Shown piece after piece: positions 33,048 to 41,210 of a stretch of DNA of 64,000 nucleotides (positions are counted from its first letter, which is position 1; each line of letters begins with the position of its first letter). Origin of the DNA: Lampris incognitus (taxonomy: Eukaryota; Chordata; Actinopteri; Lampriformes; Lampridae). The stretch is taken from contig NC_079219.1 of NCBI RefSeq assembly GCF_029633865.1, forward strand, positions 56,554,280 through 56,618,279, in the 5' to 3' direction. A program made the translations under genes and the position numbers. Below the pieces are notes generated by a model, which had not been told where the DNA came from, searched no databases, and saw nothing but the letters and a program-made list of their open reading frames with translations.

Positions 33048-35348
33048 ACACACCCACACCCACACCCACTCATACAAACAACGGCACTTTTAAAAAGGAT
33101 TACCTGTCAGCAGAGAGGTGTCTCATTTGCATCTCCTTGGGTAGTAGGTGTCCTGAAACACAGCAATCCTCCACATCTTCACCAACAGCTCAGGACTGCT
33201 TATGAATATGGTGGTTAAAAAGACACCTAAACGCTTTCTGTCTCTGTCTCTGTCTCTCTCAATTCAATTCAATATTCAGTTCAAAGGGCTTTATTGGCAT
33301 GAAAGTTTTAAAAGAATGTTGCCAAAGCATCAAAGTGCAGGTTGGACAGTACACAATAACACTAATAATGAACATCAACACAACAAAGAAACAATAAAAC
33401 AACAACAATAAAGAAACAGAAGTAGATCAGAAGGTGGAGCATGAGTTGTGAGGAGACTACAGCTGTCATGTGTTGAGCTGCTTGTCTCTCAGGCTGTGAC
33501 ATGACCTGACATATCTTGCTGCATCTATGGCACTGACACTGTTTTCCCTAAGTACATGTTGCATTTAGTCTGGTCAGAGAGTGTCCAAGTCTTGGAATTT
33601 ACATCTAATTTTTGTAAAGAACTTTGTTCCCAAGTCTTCATATGTGCTACATTGTAGCAGGAAGTGTTGCTCTGTCTCCACCTGTCTCTCTGGACAGAGC
33701 TGATACAGCCTGTCTTCTCTAGGCAGCAGGTCTGTCTCCACCTGTCTCTCTGGACAGAGCTGACACAGCCTGTCTTCTCTGGTAAGCAGGTCTGTCTCCA
33801 CCTGTCTCTCTGGACAGAGCTGACACAGCTTGTCTTCTCTAGGCAGCAGGTCTGTCTCCACCTGTCTCTCTGGACAGAGCTGACACAGCCTGTCTTCTCT
33901 AGGCAGCAGGTCTGCCTGTGTCGGCCAGTCTCTATGGCCAAGCTGTGATCACTGAGTCTGTACATAGTCAATGTCCTTCTCAGTTTCTGGTCAGTCACAG
34001 TGGTCAGATACTCTGCCATCGTGTACCGTCTGTTTAGAGCCAAATAACATTGAAGTTTGCTTTGAGCTTTTGTGACAGATGTCTAATGGTTAACGTAATT
34101 TTCTTTTTCTTTAGCTATAATGTGGTTGGGCCAGATTGTGTGAGGGCTGTCCTGATGCCTCGTGCTGTTGGCTGAGCCGAGCCTCAGGACCAGCTGGCTG
34201 AGGGGACTCCTCTCTTTGTTTTCCTCATGGTGATGGAGAGCTTTGTGATGGTAGGAGCTGGGGTCACTTGCTTTTAGGTGTTGGTAGAATGTGATTGCTC
34301 TTTTTTTGAATTGTTATTAACAGGGGAAACTGGCCCAGTTCTGTTCGGCATCCATTGTTAGGTGTGTTCCTGTGTACTCTGAGAATGCTCTTGCAAATCT
34401 CAGTGTGCAGGTTTTTGATTGGGTTTTTGTCCCATTTTTCAAAGTTTTGATTTACAAGAGGACCCCACACTTCACTACCATATAGTAACATTGGTTCAAT
34501 TCTGGATTTGACTATTTTGAGCCTATTTTGAACCTATTTGGGGTTCCCTGGTCTTTTCTAGGTTGTTTCTGGGAGACCATAATTCTAGTCTTTTTCAGAT
34601 TAACAGTCAGAGCCCAGGTCTGGCAGAAGTTTTGCAGATGATCCAGTTGCTGTTGTAATGCCTCCTTAGATGGAGCTAATAATATTAGATCATCTGCAAA
34701 AAGTAGGCATTTAATTTCTTTGCCAGGGAGGGTGAGACCAGGGATATCTGATTGTTCTAGAGATTTTGCCAGTTCATCAATATAAATGTGAAACAGGGTG
34801 GGGCTAAGACTGCAGCCCAGTTTCACACCCCTACTTTGGGGGGGGGGGTCTGTTTCCATATTGGCAATTTTCACAGCACATTTATTATTTGTATACATTG
34901 TTTTAATTGTGTCATATACCCCCCCACACACACAAACCTTTTTCAATTAATTTCAGAGACAGACCGTTATGCCAAATTGAGTCAAATGCTTTTTTGAAAT
35001 CTACAAAGCAAGAGAAATTTTTGTCCTTGTTTTGGTGGACATGTTTATTAATGAAGGTGTGGAGGGTATAGATATGGTCTGTCGTTCAATGTTGTGATGT
35101 GACACCTATTTGACTCTTGCTCAGGACATTATGTTCACTGAGGAAGTCTTGCAGTCAACCGTTTAGGATGTTACAGAATAACTTCCCCAGGTTGCTGCTG
35201 ACACATATGCCTCGGTAACTGCTTGGGTCAAATTTATGTCCATTTTTCTCACTTTCCATTTCTCTGTCTCTCTCTGTCTCTCTGTATCTCTCTCACCCTG
35301 TTTCTTTCTGTCTCTATCTGTCTCTGTCTGTCTGTCTCTCTGTCTCTG

Positions 35349-35384
<36 letters not shown>

Positions 35385-36671
35385 CCACAAGAAACCACAT
35401 CATGTGTTGTCTCACCCATTTGCAGACATTTCATCATCTGTGGGGGGAAAAAACAGCCAGTATCAGAACATTTTAAAAAACAATGGGTGGGGTTAACCTC
35501 AGGCAAAGAAAGGCCCCTGCTTGTTGCTCTTTTTCTGGTCTGAAAAAACACAACAAGACGTTGAAACTGCATATCCTCTGCTTCGGCAGCACTGAAATCT
35601 ACCTCTGGGAAAATCTCAGCATGGTAGAAATGGAAATTCAAGATGCATTTTAATATTTCATACAAGTCCAGAGTGAAAGGTGTGGGAACAACGTGCTGCT
35701 GTAACAGGCTGTAAGTAACAGTCCGATGGTGACATAAACCTTGTTTTGAGACATAATTGTCCCACAAATGTTGTGCAACAGCCCCACAAATTTTGTGGGG
35801 TAATTATGCTTTTTTTGTGATTATAATAATGATCATCATGAAGATTATTGTTATAATTATTAGTACTCCCAAATGAGATGTAATCTGCTTCTTTAAAAAA
35901 AAAAAGTTGATGTGATTTGTTGTATCTCACCAGTTTTTTCACCAGGCTCTTGAAGTGAGCTGGGGACGTTGGCAGGTCGGGTTTATTTCCAGGTGTCTTA
36001 ACCGGGGACATGGCTGAGGAAGACATAATAATGAGCAACATCAATATAATGAAATAACGCCAATAAACACACAAAATATTTTCACACTGCCCCCCCACAC
36101 ACATACACACCACAGGAAGACATGTCACAACTAAAGGGACATTTCACTGTATATTCAGGTTTAAAGAGGGAACGAGGGCGTCCGGGTAGCGTGGCAGTCT
36201 ATTCCATTGCCTACCAACATGGGGATCGCCGGTTTGAATCCCCGCGTTACCTCCGGCTTGGTTGGGCATCACCAGATATGTGTATGTGTCTGGTCGGTAA
36301 GGGCGCCTGTTCGGGGGGGAGGGGGAACTGGGGGGAATAGTGTGATCCTTCGACGCGCTACGTCCCCCTGGCGAAACTCCTCACTGTCAGGTGAAAAGAA
36401 GCGGCTGGCGACTCCACATGTATCGGAGGAGGCAAGTGGTAGTCTGGGGTTGGAGCAGCCACCAGGATGGCTCGGAAGAGTGGGGTAATTGGCCGGATAC
36501 AATTGAGGATAAAAATAAAAGGGAGGAACCCCCCCCCCCAAAAAAGAGGGAATGTTGCTAAGGTTTACCAGGTTGCTGGAGGAAAGATGGTGTCAGGTGA
36601 CGTGGCATCTTACCTGAGGCTGCATGGACTATGAGGAGTAAGAGGACAACCGCCTCCCCTTTAGCAGCCAT
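14699..36671 (-). CDS. msln: Mesothelin-like GPI-anchored preproprotein
   Basis: Secreted/cell-surface superhelical glycoprotein of the mesothelin/stereocilin/otoancorin family. My exons (high to low): 36671-36614, 36013-35931, 35437-35416, 33152-33104, 32756-32612, 32208-32140, 32039-31846, 31686-31535, 31388-31365, 29191-29073, 28876-28734, 27665-27557, 27333-27109, 26989-26828, 26542-26402, 26271-26216, 26047-25927, 25068-24950, 24414-24273, 24151-23958, 23880-23790, 23500-23359, 23227-23043, 21693-21544, 19059-18917, 17266-17130, 16801-16704, 16349-16181, 14781-14699. They sum to 3,525 nt (1,174 aa) with all phases compatible. Residues 1-19 form a signal peptide ([13 protein letters not shown]). 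A furin-type site ARRKR-E ends near residue 852, where human mesothelin precursor is cut (RFRR-E). The preceding [12 protein letters not shown] matches the human GPPSTWSVSTM region. The last exon encodes a hydrophobic tail ([14 protein letters not shown]), as for GPI attachment. The acceptor of the exon at 31388 is uncertain; alternatives add Pro-rich residues without changing phase. The paralogue (zebrafish has mslna and mslnb) is not settled. Confidence 0.92.
14868..15345. mobile_element. hAT-like non-autonomous DNA transposon relic
   Basis: It begins CAGAGGTGTGGACTCGAGTC and ends with the inverse of CAGTAGAGATGGGACCAGGT, the CAGAGGTGGGAC-type ends found in hAT families. The body is full of ACTTG/GACTTG motifs. 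No transposase is seen and the 8-bp target duplication is not recognisable. It lies in the last mesothelin intron. Confidence 0.6.
15461..16028 (-). mobile_element. Tc1/mariner element, internally deleted
   Basis: Perfect 20-bp inverted ends, GGTGACAAATTAAAGGAAAA, at 15461 and, inverted, up to 16028. The minus strand keeps a remnant of Tc1 transposase: [32 protein letters not shown] and a [18 protein letters not shown] end (the family's W-PSQSPDLNPIEHLW motif). At 568 bp it is far shorter than the usual 1.3-1.6 kb and cannot be autonomous. Confidence 0.88.
17274..17301. repeat. (CA)n microsatellite next to a splice acceptor
   Basis: On the coding (minus) strand this is (TG)n, ending about 8 bases before the mesothelin exon that starts at 17266. 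Confidence 0.95.
17530..17962 (-). mobile_element. SINE-B, near full length
   Basis: The complete family order is seen on the minus strand, from the CTACCAACATGGGGATCG head near 17935 to the C-run (poly-G) tail near 17540. It lies in a mesothelin intron. Confidence 0.85.
18449..18870 (+). mobile_element. RTE-like LINE fragment
   Basis: Same ORF2 C-terminal segment as 7206-7894: [20 protein letters not shown] and [20 protein letters not shown]. It is truncated at both ends and merges into a GGATAT-type simple repeat. It lies just downstream of a mesothelin exon. Confidence 0.85.
19359..19445. mobile_element. Isolated end sequence of the Penelope-like element
   Basis: TCTTTATGCATGCTCAATAATCC and the following bases closely resemble 10504-10570, at the 5' border of the Penelope-like copy (TTTATGCATGCTTAATAATCC). 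An inverted GTTGAATCA/TGATTCAAC pair is present. No coding part is attached. Confidence 0.5.
19640..19752 (+). mobile_element. SINE-E-type tRNA-derived head
   Basis: Reads like a tRNA: CCCTTGAGTCGAGAGGTTAG (A-box region) and GGGTTCGCGTCTCGCCC (B-box region). It ends exactly where the long-TIR element begins. Related sequences occur at 63150-63290 and 63375-63500. It has no CCA end and no credible anticodon arm, so it is a SINE part, not a tRNA gene. Confidence 0.5.
19756..21242. mobile_element. DNA element with 263-bp terminal inverted repeats
   Basis: 19756-20018 and 20980-21242 are inverted copies, about 85-90% alike by eye; they share TTGAGCTTGAGCGCTTAAGT and CGGCGCTATAATTCAAACAT. Between them a short ORF at 20769-20969 begins [19 protein letters not shown], reminiscent of the N-terminus of transposon proteins but too short to assign. 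A SINE-D was inserted later. No transposase core is present. The superfamily is unknown; a target duplication was not found. Confidence 0.75.
20169..20549 (-). mobile_element. SINE-D (tRNA-derived) inserted in the long-TIR element
   Basis: The minus-strand head GTCCGCGGTGGTGTAGCGGT and B-box GGGTTCGCGCCCC are tRNA-like. The tail reads AAATTGGGAGAAAAAATGG. An 11-bp duplication, GCGGCAATTTT (20158-20168 and 20550-20560), proves the insertion. Confidence 0.85.
22497..22718. mobile_element. Two SINE-A tail fragments facing each other
   Basis: 22497-22540 is a minus-strand SINE-A 3' end and 22638-22718 a plus-strand 3' end. Their tails point outward and about 97 bp of unrelated sequence separates them. 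This may be a SINE with its middle replaced, or two independent truncated copies. Confidence 0.7.
25112..25876 (+). mobile_element. RTE-like LINE, longest copy
   Basis: Encodes the ORF2 C-terminus: [60 protein letters not shown] and the [11 protein letters not shown] motif. It ends GCGACCCCTAACAGGAGCAG and an AGTAGTAG tail. It extends about 180 bp further 5' than the znf687 copy. One in-frame stop is visible in the translated part (at 25504-25506). It lies in a mesothelin intron. Confidence 0.88.
28653..28713. repeat. (CA)n microsatellite
   Basis: Follows the donor of the mesothelin exon ending at 28734 by about 20 bases; on the coding strand it is (TG)n. Confidence 0.95.
29385..29818 (-). 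mobile_element. SINE-B, near full length
   Basis: Minus-strand copy with head near 29790-29818 (GATCGCTGGTTCGAATCCC) and tail near 29395. It lies in a mesothelin intron. Confidence 0.88.
30477..30906. mobile_element. Short element of the CCCAGATA family
   Basis: About 430 bp made of spaced GGCCCA/TGGGCC motifs, from GGATGTGGGCCACTTCAGGC to AATATCTGGG. Its left end is degraded. Full copies at 49102, 56567 and 59515 define the ends CCCAGATA ... TATCTGGG. There is no protein I can support. It lies in a mesothelin intron. Confidence 0.75.
32383..32530 (-). mobile_element. SINE-A 3' fragment
   Basis: The tail and middle part are present (CCATCCATTATCCAAGCCGC through GTATGGCCGATTCGCCTGAC). The tRNA head is missing. 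Confidence 0.8.
32970..33040. repeat. (CA)n microsatellite
   Basis: About 35 CA units in a mesothelin intron, roughly 60 bases beyond the donor at 33104. Confidence 0.95.
33259..35240 (-). mobile_element. LINE (Rex1/L2-like, jockey group) 3' half
   Basis: The minus strand encodes reverse transcriptase parts in broken frames: [20 protein letters not shown], the catalytic [33 protein letters not shown], further down [11 protein letters not shown], and a C-terminal Cys/His segment ([14 protein letters not shown]). The 3' end is TTGAATTGAATTGAG-like. The clade is judged from style only. A 60-bp tandem expansion lies inside it. It sits in a mesothelin intron. Confidence 0.8.
33670..33915 (-). repeat. 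60-bp minisatellite inside the LINE ORF, about four units
   Basis: Four consecutive, almost identical 60-bp units are each bounded by GCAGGTCTGTCTCCACCTGT. On the minus strand each unit encodes 20 residues ([20 protein letters not shown]) and repeats a Cys-x-x-Cys pair of the retroelement's C-terminal zinc motif. Confidence 0.93.
36178..36540 (+). mobile_element. SINE-B with internal deletions
   Basis: The head GCGTCCGGGTAGCGTGGCAG and most of the body are present; parts of the middle and of the tail are missing. It lies in the first mesothelin intron. Confidence 0.85.
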
Positions 36672-37832
36672 GGTGGAAAAGGCCTGTTTTGTTCTGTTTA
36701 GGAGGGAAATATGTTGAAATGACCAAGTGTTCACCAGCAAGACAACACAGCACAAATAGTGTTGACAGACTTTCACTTCCTGTGAGGCTTGTCTCATTAC
36801 GTGAAGGTGACTGTGAAATGTATGTGTGCGCGCGCGTGCGTGCGTGCGTGCATCAACATGGGCTGTTTTTGTAGGATGTTAGAGTTTTGTTGTTGCTGTG
36901 GTTCTGGTTGATATAGTGTCGGTCTCTCTTGTGGACCAGTTTCGTGTTAGCATTCAGACCAACTTCCCCCTTTGAGACGTTTTGTTCTTTCAAGCCTAGC
37001 TACACCTAGCTACCCAGCCGACCCTATGGGAGGGCCCTGTGGGGAGTTTGCAGGGCTGTAGGTGGGGGAAAAACATGCACGGCAACGAACAGCCCTGCGG
37101 TATCCCTCGCTAATTTGTTACTCCCACAGAAACCTCTTCAAAATCACTGCAGCTTTTCTCCAAACTTCCCTCTTAAGCATTTGCATCTCTGTGTAGTTTG
37201 CCTTCAGCTTGTTTGCCTCAAACTGATTTGAATTCTCATTTCAATGTGCCCTTGGACAAGCTGCCTAATTTACTCACTATGATAGTTAATAAAGTGCTAT
37301 GACACAGAAAAGAACAAGTTCATAAACCAGTCCTCAATGGCAGAGTCCCCCTACACAGTATAATCACTATTCAGCTTATTTAATTTCTATTGTCGTGTCA
37401 TCTAAAATGAATGAGGTGGGGAATTTGACTTCTTTTGCAAATGAACAACATGCATATAATAAATGTGCAACATTGTAGCTGTTCTATATGTCAGACGATG
37501 AAGCCACAGGGCTTCAGTAACAACAGCTCGTGAAGTCAAGGTATAAATGATGTGCTCTGTCAATAAAAAAACATACTCACAATACAGACTTTCTTCTCAG
37601 ATGTAGCGACAACGCTTCTGGTAAAAGGTGTGCACAACACGGAGGGAAACTGTGTGTTGAGCCTCTTGTCCTCTCGCACGCCAACTGCAAACTGGGATGT
37701 AACCAGTCCCCATATCAGTCCCAACAGGTGGCTGATGTCAACGCAGGTGTGTGCGTGTGTGTATGTGTCTGTGTGTGACTATGAAAGAGACTGAGAAAGT
37801 GTGTGTGTGCGCGACTATGGAAGAGACTGAGA

Positions 37833-37902
<70 letters not shown>

Positions 37903-38412
37903 CTGAGAAAGTGTGTGTGTGTGTGTGTGTGTGTGTGAGAGACTATGAAAGAGACTGAGAAAGAGGGAGAGACAGCAAGAATGGCTCGGTCGCTTGTGTG
38001 TTGTCTGAGTGTTTGACCTTCGGTAATTGTGCTTGAATGTGATGTTGACAGTAGGACATCAGACGGTGAACAGTGACCGCAGAACAAACACCGGTTAATG
38101 GATCCACGCCTAAGAGACGCTGCATGACTCACATCTGCGAGTAAAGTCAAACATTTTTCCGATTAACTTCATTTAATAGTTTATTCCTCACTTGTGAGCA
38201 AAAATTGGATGAAAATGGCCTGGCCTGCTCCTCCACATCCACTCCCTTTTATGACCTATATAAGTCAACGATGACGGCCTCGCGTCCAGCAGCTGGAACA
38301 CAACACAGCTGACCCGAGGCTTCACACGCTCTTCCTGCCATTTATATGGACACCAGAAATCAAAATCTGGTATGAAATGCAGACTAAAGGACTTAACACA
38401 AAAAGGAAACAA
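36672..38412. other. Upstream flank of the mesothelin-like gene
   Basis: Probable promoter side of the minus-strand gene. It holds a (GCGT)n run near 36827-36850 and (GT)n tracts at 37834-37900 and 37911-37937. No TATA box or coding exon could be assigned with confidence. A non-coding first exon may lie here. Confidence 0.4.
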
Positions 38413-39210
38413 GGGGCGTCCACGTGGCATAGCGGTCTATTCCGCTGCCTACCAACACGGGGATCGGTGGTTCGAATCCCCGTGTTACCTCCAGCTTAGT
38501 TGGTCGTCCCTACAGACACAATTGGCCATGTCTGTGGGTAGGAAGCCGGATGTGGGTGTGTGTCCTGGTCGCTGCACTAGCGCCTCCTCTGTTCAGTCGG
38601 GGCACCTGTTCGGGGAGGAGGGGGAACTGGGGGGAATAGCGCTATGTCTCCCTGGTGAAACTCCTCACTGTCAGGTGAAAAGAAGCGGCGGGCGACTCCA
38701 CATGTATGGGAGGAGGCATGTGGTAGTCTGCAGCCCTCCCCGGATCAGCAGAGGGGGCAGAGCAGCAACCGGGGCGGCTCGGAAGAGTGGGGTAATTGGC
38801 CGGATACATCTTTCCATCCATCCATTATCCAAACCTCTTATCCTGCTCTCAGGGTTGTGGCGATGCTGGAGCCTATCCCAGCAGTCATTGGGCGGCAGGC
38901 GGGGAGACACCCTGGACAGGCCGCCAGGCCAACACACACACACACACACACCTAGGGACAATTTAGTATGGCCGATTCACCTGACCTGCATGTCTTTGGA
39001 CTGTGGGAGGAAACCGGAGCACCCGCAGGAAACCCACGCAGACACGGGGAGAACATGCAAACTCCACACAGAGCATGACCTGGGATGACCCCCAAGGTTG
39101 GACTACCCTGGGACTCGAACCCAGGACCTTCTTGCTGTGAAGCGACTTTGCTAACCACTGCGCCACCGTGCCGCCCTGGCTGGATACAATTGGGGAGGAA
39201 AGGGGGGGGG
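38413..39210 (+). mobile_element. SINE-B interrupted by a SINE-A
   Basis: The head (GCGTCCACGTGGCATAGCGG) starts at 38413 and the tail (ACAATTGGGGAGGAAAGG) resumes after the SINE-A at about 39180. The host sequence GGCCGGATAC / GGCTGGATAC is duplicated at the two junctions. Confidence 0.9.
38815..39178 (-). mobile_element. SINE-A nested in SINE-B
   Basis: Full SINE-A from the CCATCCATCCATTATCC tail to the GGCGGCACGGTGGCGCAG head, on the minus strand. It is younger than the SINE-B it splits. Confidence 0.9.
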
Positions 39211-39260
39211 AGACAAAAACGAGTCTTAACCACAAAAAGCCATAAGCAGGTGATTGTTGC

Positions 39261-39266
39261 TTTATT
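39261..39266 (-). other. Candidate polyadenylation signal of riiad1
   Basis: AATAAA on the minus strand, about 550 bases after the riiad1 stop. Confidence 0.4.
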
Positions 39267-39813
39267 ATCCAAAAGTAACAGAGATTTTGAGGTTGCCATT
39301 TAAGACAGTATATCTACGTTAAAAAAAGAAGACAACAATCAAATGGACGGGTGGGACATATTTACACACAGAAAAAAGTAAATGATCAATAGATTTCCGT
39401 CACTGTATCACCTGATAACAACCATACGGTACACAAGCCCAGTCTCTCTTATTCCACGGAAGAAGCTGGCTAACAAATAAAACGCCACCTGCCTTGTAAT
39501 ATACTCACGGGATGTCCTTCTTTAATTAACACACCTTGATGACTCATTAGCAACAGGGACAAGTTTATGTCTTGCTATGTGGCTTGTTTAGCTAGCTGGC
39601 CTGGATGCGTCCCCAGTGAGCAGACTGTCACGGGCTCGCCGGTCCCAGCGACGGCAAAATGCTACCTACGGAGCAAGAGAAACCTGGGACACACAACTTG
39701 CACATGGTGACGTCATCATTCCACCTTAAACCACAAACTGTACCACAATGTAACGCTCTGTAGAAAAGATGCACAACACAAAGGCTTGCAGCACCGGAAC
39801 GGTGTTTTCTGTT

Positions 39814-41117
39814 TCAGTCCTTATCCCTGTTTTCCTGCATTTTGGCACCAATAAGCACAGGGAGATCAGGGTTGGTGAAGTGACCTGAAATAGTAACAAT
39901 AACAACAATAATTGGAAAAGCAGTAATGATAACAGAAATGTAAAAAAAAAAAGGTATTTATGGAGTACTTTTCAAAACATCCATCCATCCATCCATCCAT
40001 CCATCCATCCATCCATCCATCCATCCATCTATCCATCCATCCATCCATCCATTATCCAAACCGCTTATCCTGCTCTCAGGGTCACGGGGATGCTGGAGCC
40101 TATCCCAGCAGTCATTGGGCAGCAGGCGGGGACACACCCTGGACAGGCCGCCAGACCATCACAGGGCCCACACACACACACACACACACATACACACCTA
40201 GGGACAATATAGTACGGCCGATCCACCTGACCTACATGTCTTTGGACTGTGGGAGGAAACAGGAGCACCCGGAGGAAACCCACGCAGACACAGGGAGAAC
40301 ATGCAAACTCCACACAGAGGACAACCCGGGACGACCCCCAAGGTTGGACTACCCTGGGGCTCGAACCCAGGACCTTCTTGCTGTGAGGCTAGGCTAACCA
40401 TTGCGCCACCGTGCCGCCCCTTTTCAAAACAACTGTCACAAAACAAACGAATGAAGTAGGCCCACGTGGACAAAACAACAAAGAGGGTGTAATAAATGGA
40501 TGTAGGACGAGAATAAGGACAAGTGGCCTAAACAGACGACAAGGAGTAAGAACACAAAACGATTACATAAGATGACAAAAATCGCAGTTTATACAACGTT
40601 TTTTAGGGATTTTTTTTTAAAAAGATGGCCCAGTCACCGCTTGTCATGAATCTGAACCTGGAGACAGAAGGAAGGAACTCTCCAGATGTCGGGCTCCACT
40701 GAGTCTGTTGTGCATTCTGGAGCGAGAACTAGGTGAGCTTTAAAAGTGACCAGTAAAAATATACCATATCTAAAATTTGCAAGCAGCCATTTTAATGAGG
40801 GCAAACATTTCTTTACACTCTCCAGTAGCCTTGCAGCATCATTTTGAGGTAGCTGGAGGTGTGATGCCTCCTTTTGGGGAAGGCACATACAGAGAAAGTT
40901 ACAGAAAACCAATATGCAGAGGACAGGAAGAGATGGAATCGGATGATCCACTGTGGCGACCCCTAACGGGAGCAGCCAAAAGTAGTAGTAGTAGTAGTAG
41001 TACTGGGTTGATACATGTACAAGTTTGTGTACATGTGTGTTAAAGAGACTAGTGATGTAGTGAATGAAAACAACTGGATGGTGAGACACATAAATACAAC
41101 AGCTAACATGATACACG

Positions 41118-41210
<93 letters not shown>

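Noticed and set aside
33670-33915. Regular repeats considered as a CRISPR array
   Set aside because: The units are contiguous with no unique spacers and the genome is eukaryotic.
33525-34043. 172-aa ORF with repeated [13 protein letters not shown], looking like a repeat protein
   Set aside because: It is the C-terminal end of a LINE with a 60-bp minisatellite, not a host gene.
40634-40760. Alternative last riiad1 exon ending VQIHDKR near 40640
   Set aside because: The exon at 39884-39814 has the right phase and encodes HFTNPDLP, matching the family's YFTDPRLP; the other reading has no similarity.
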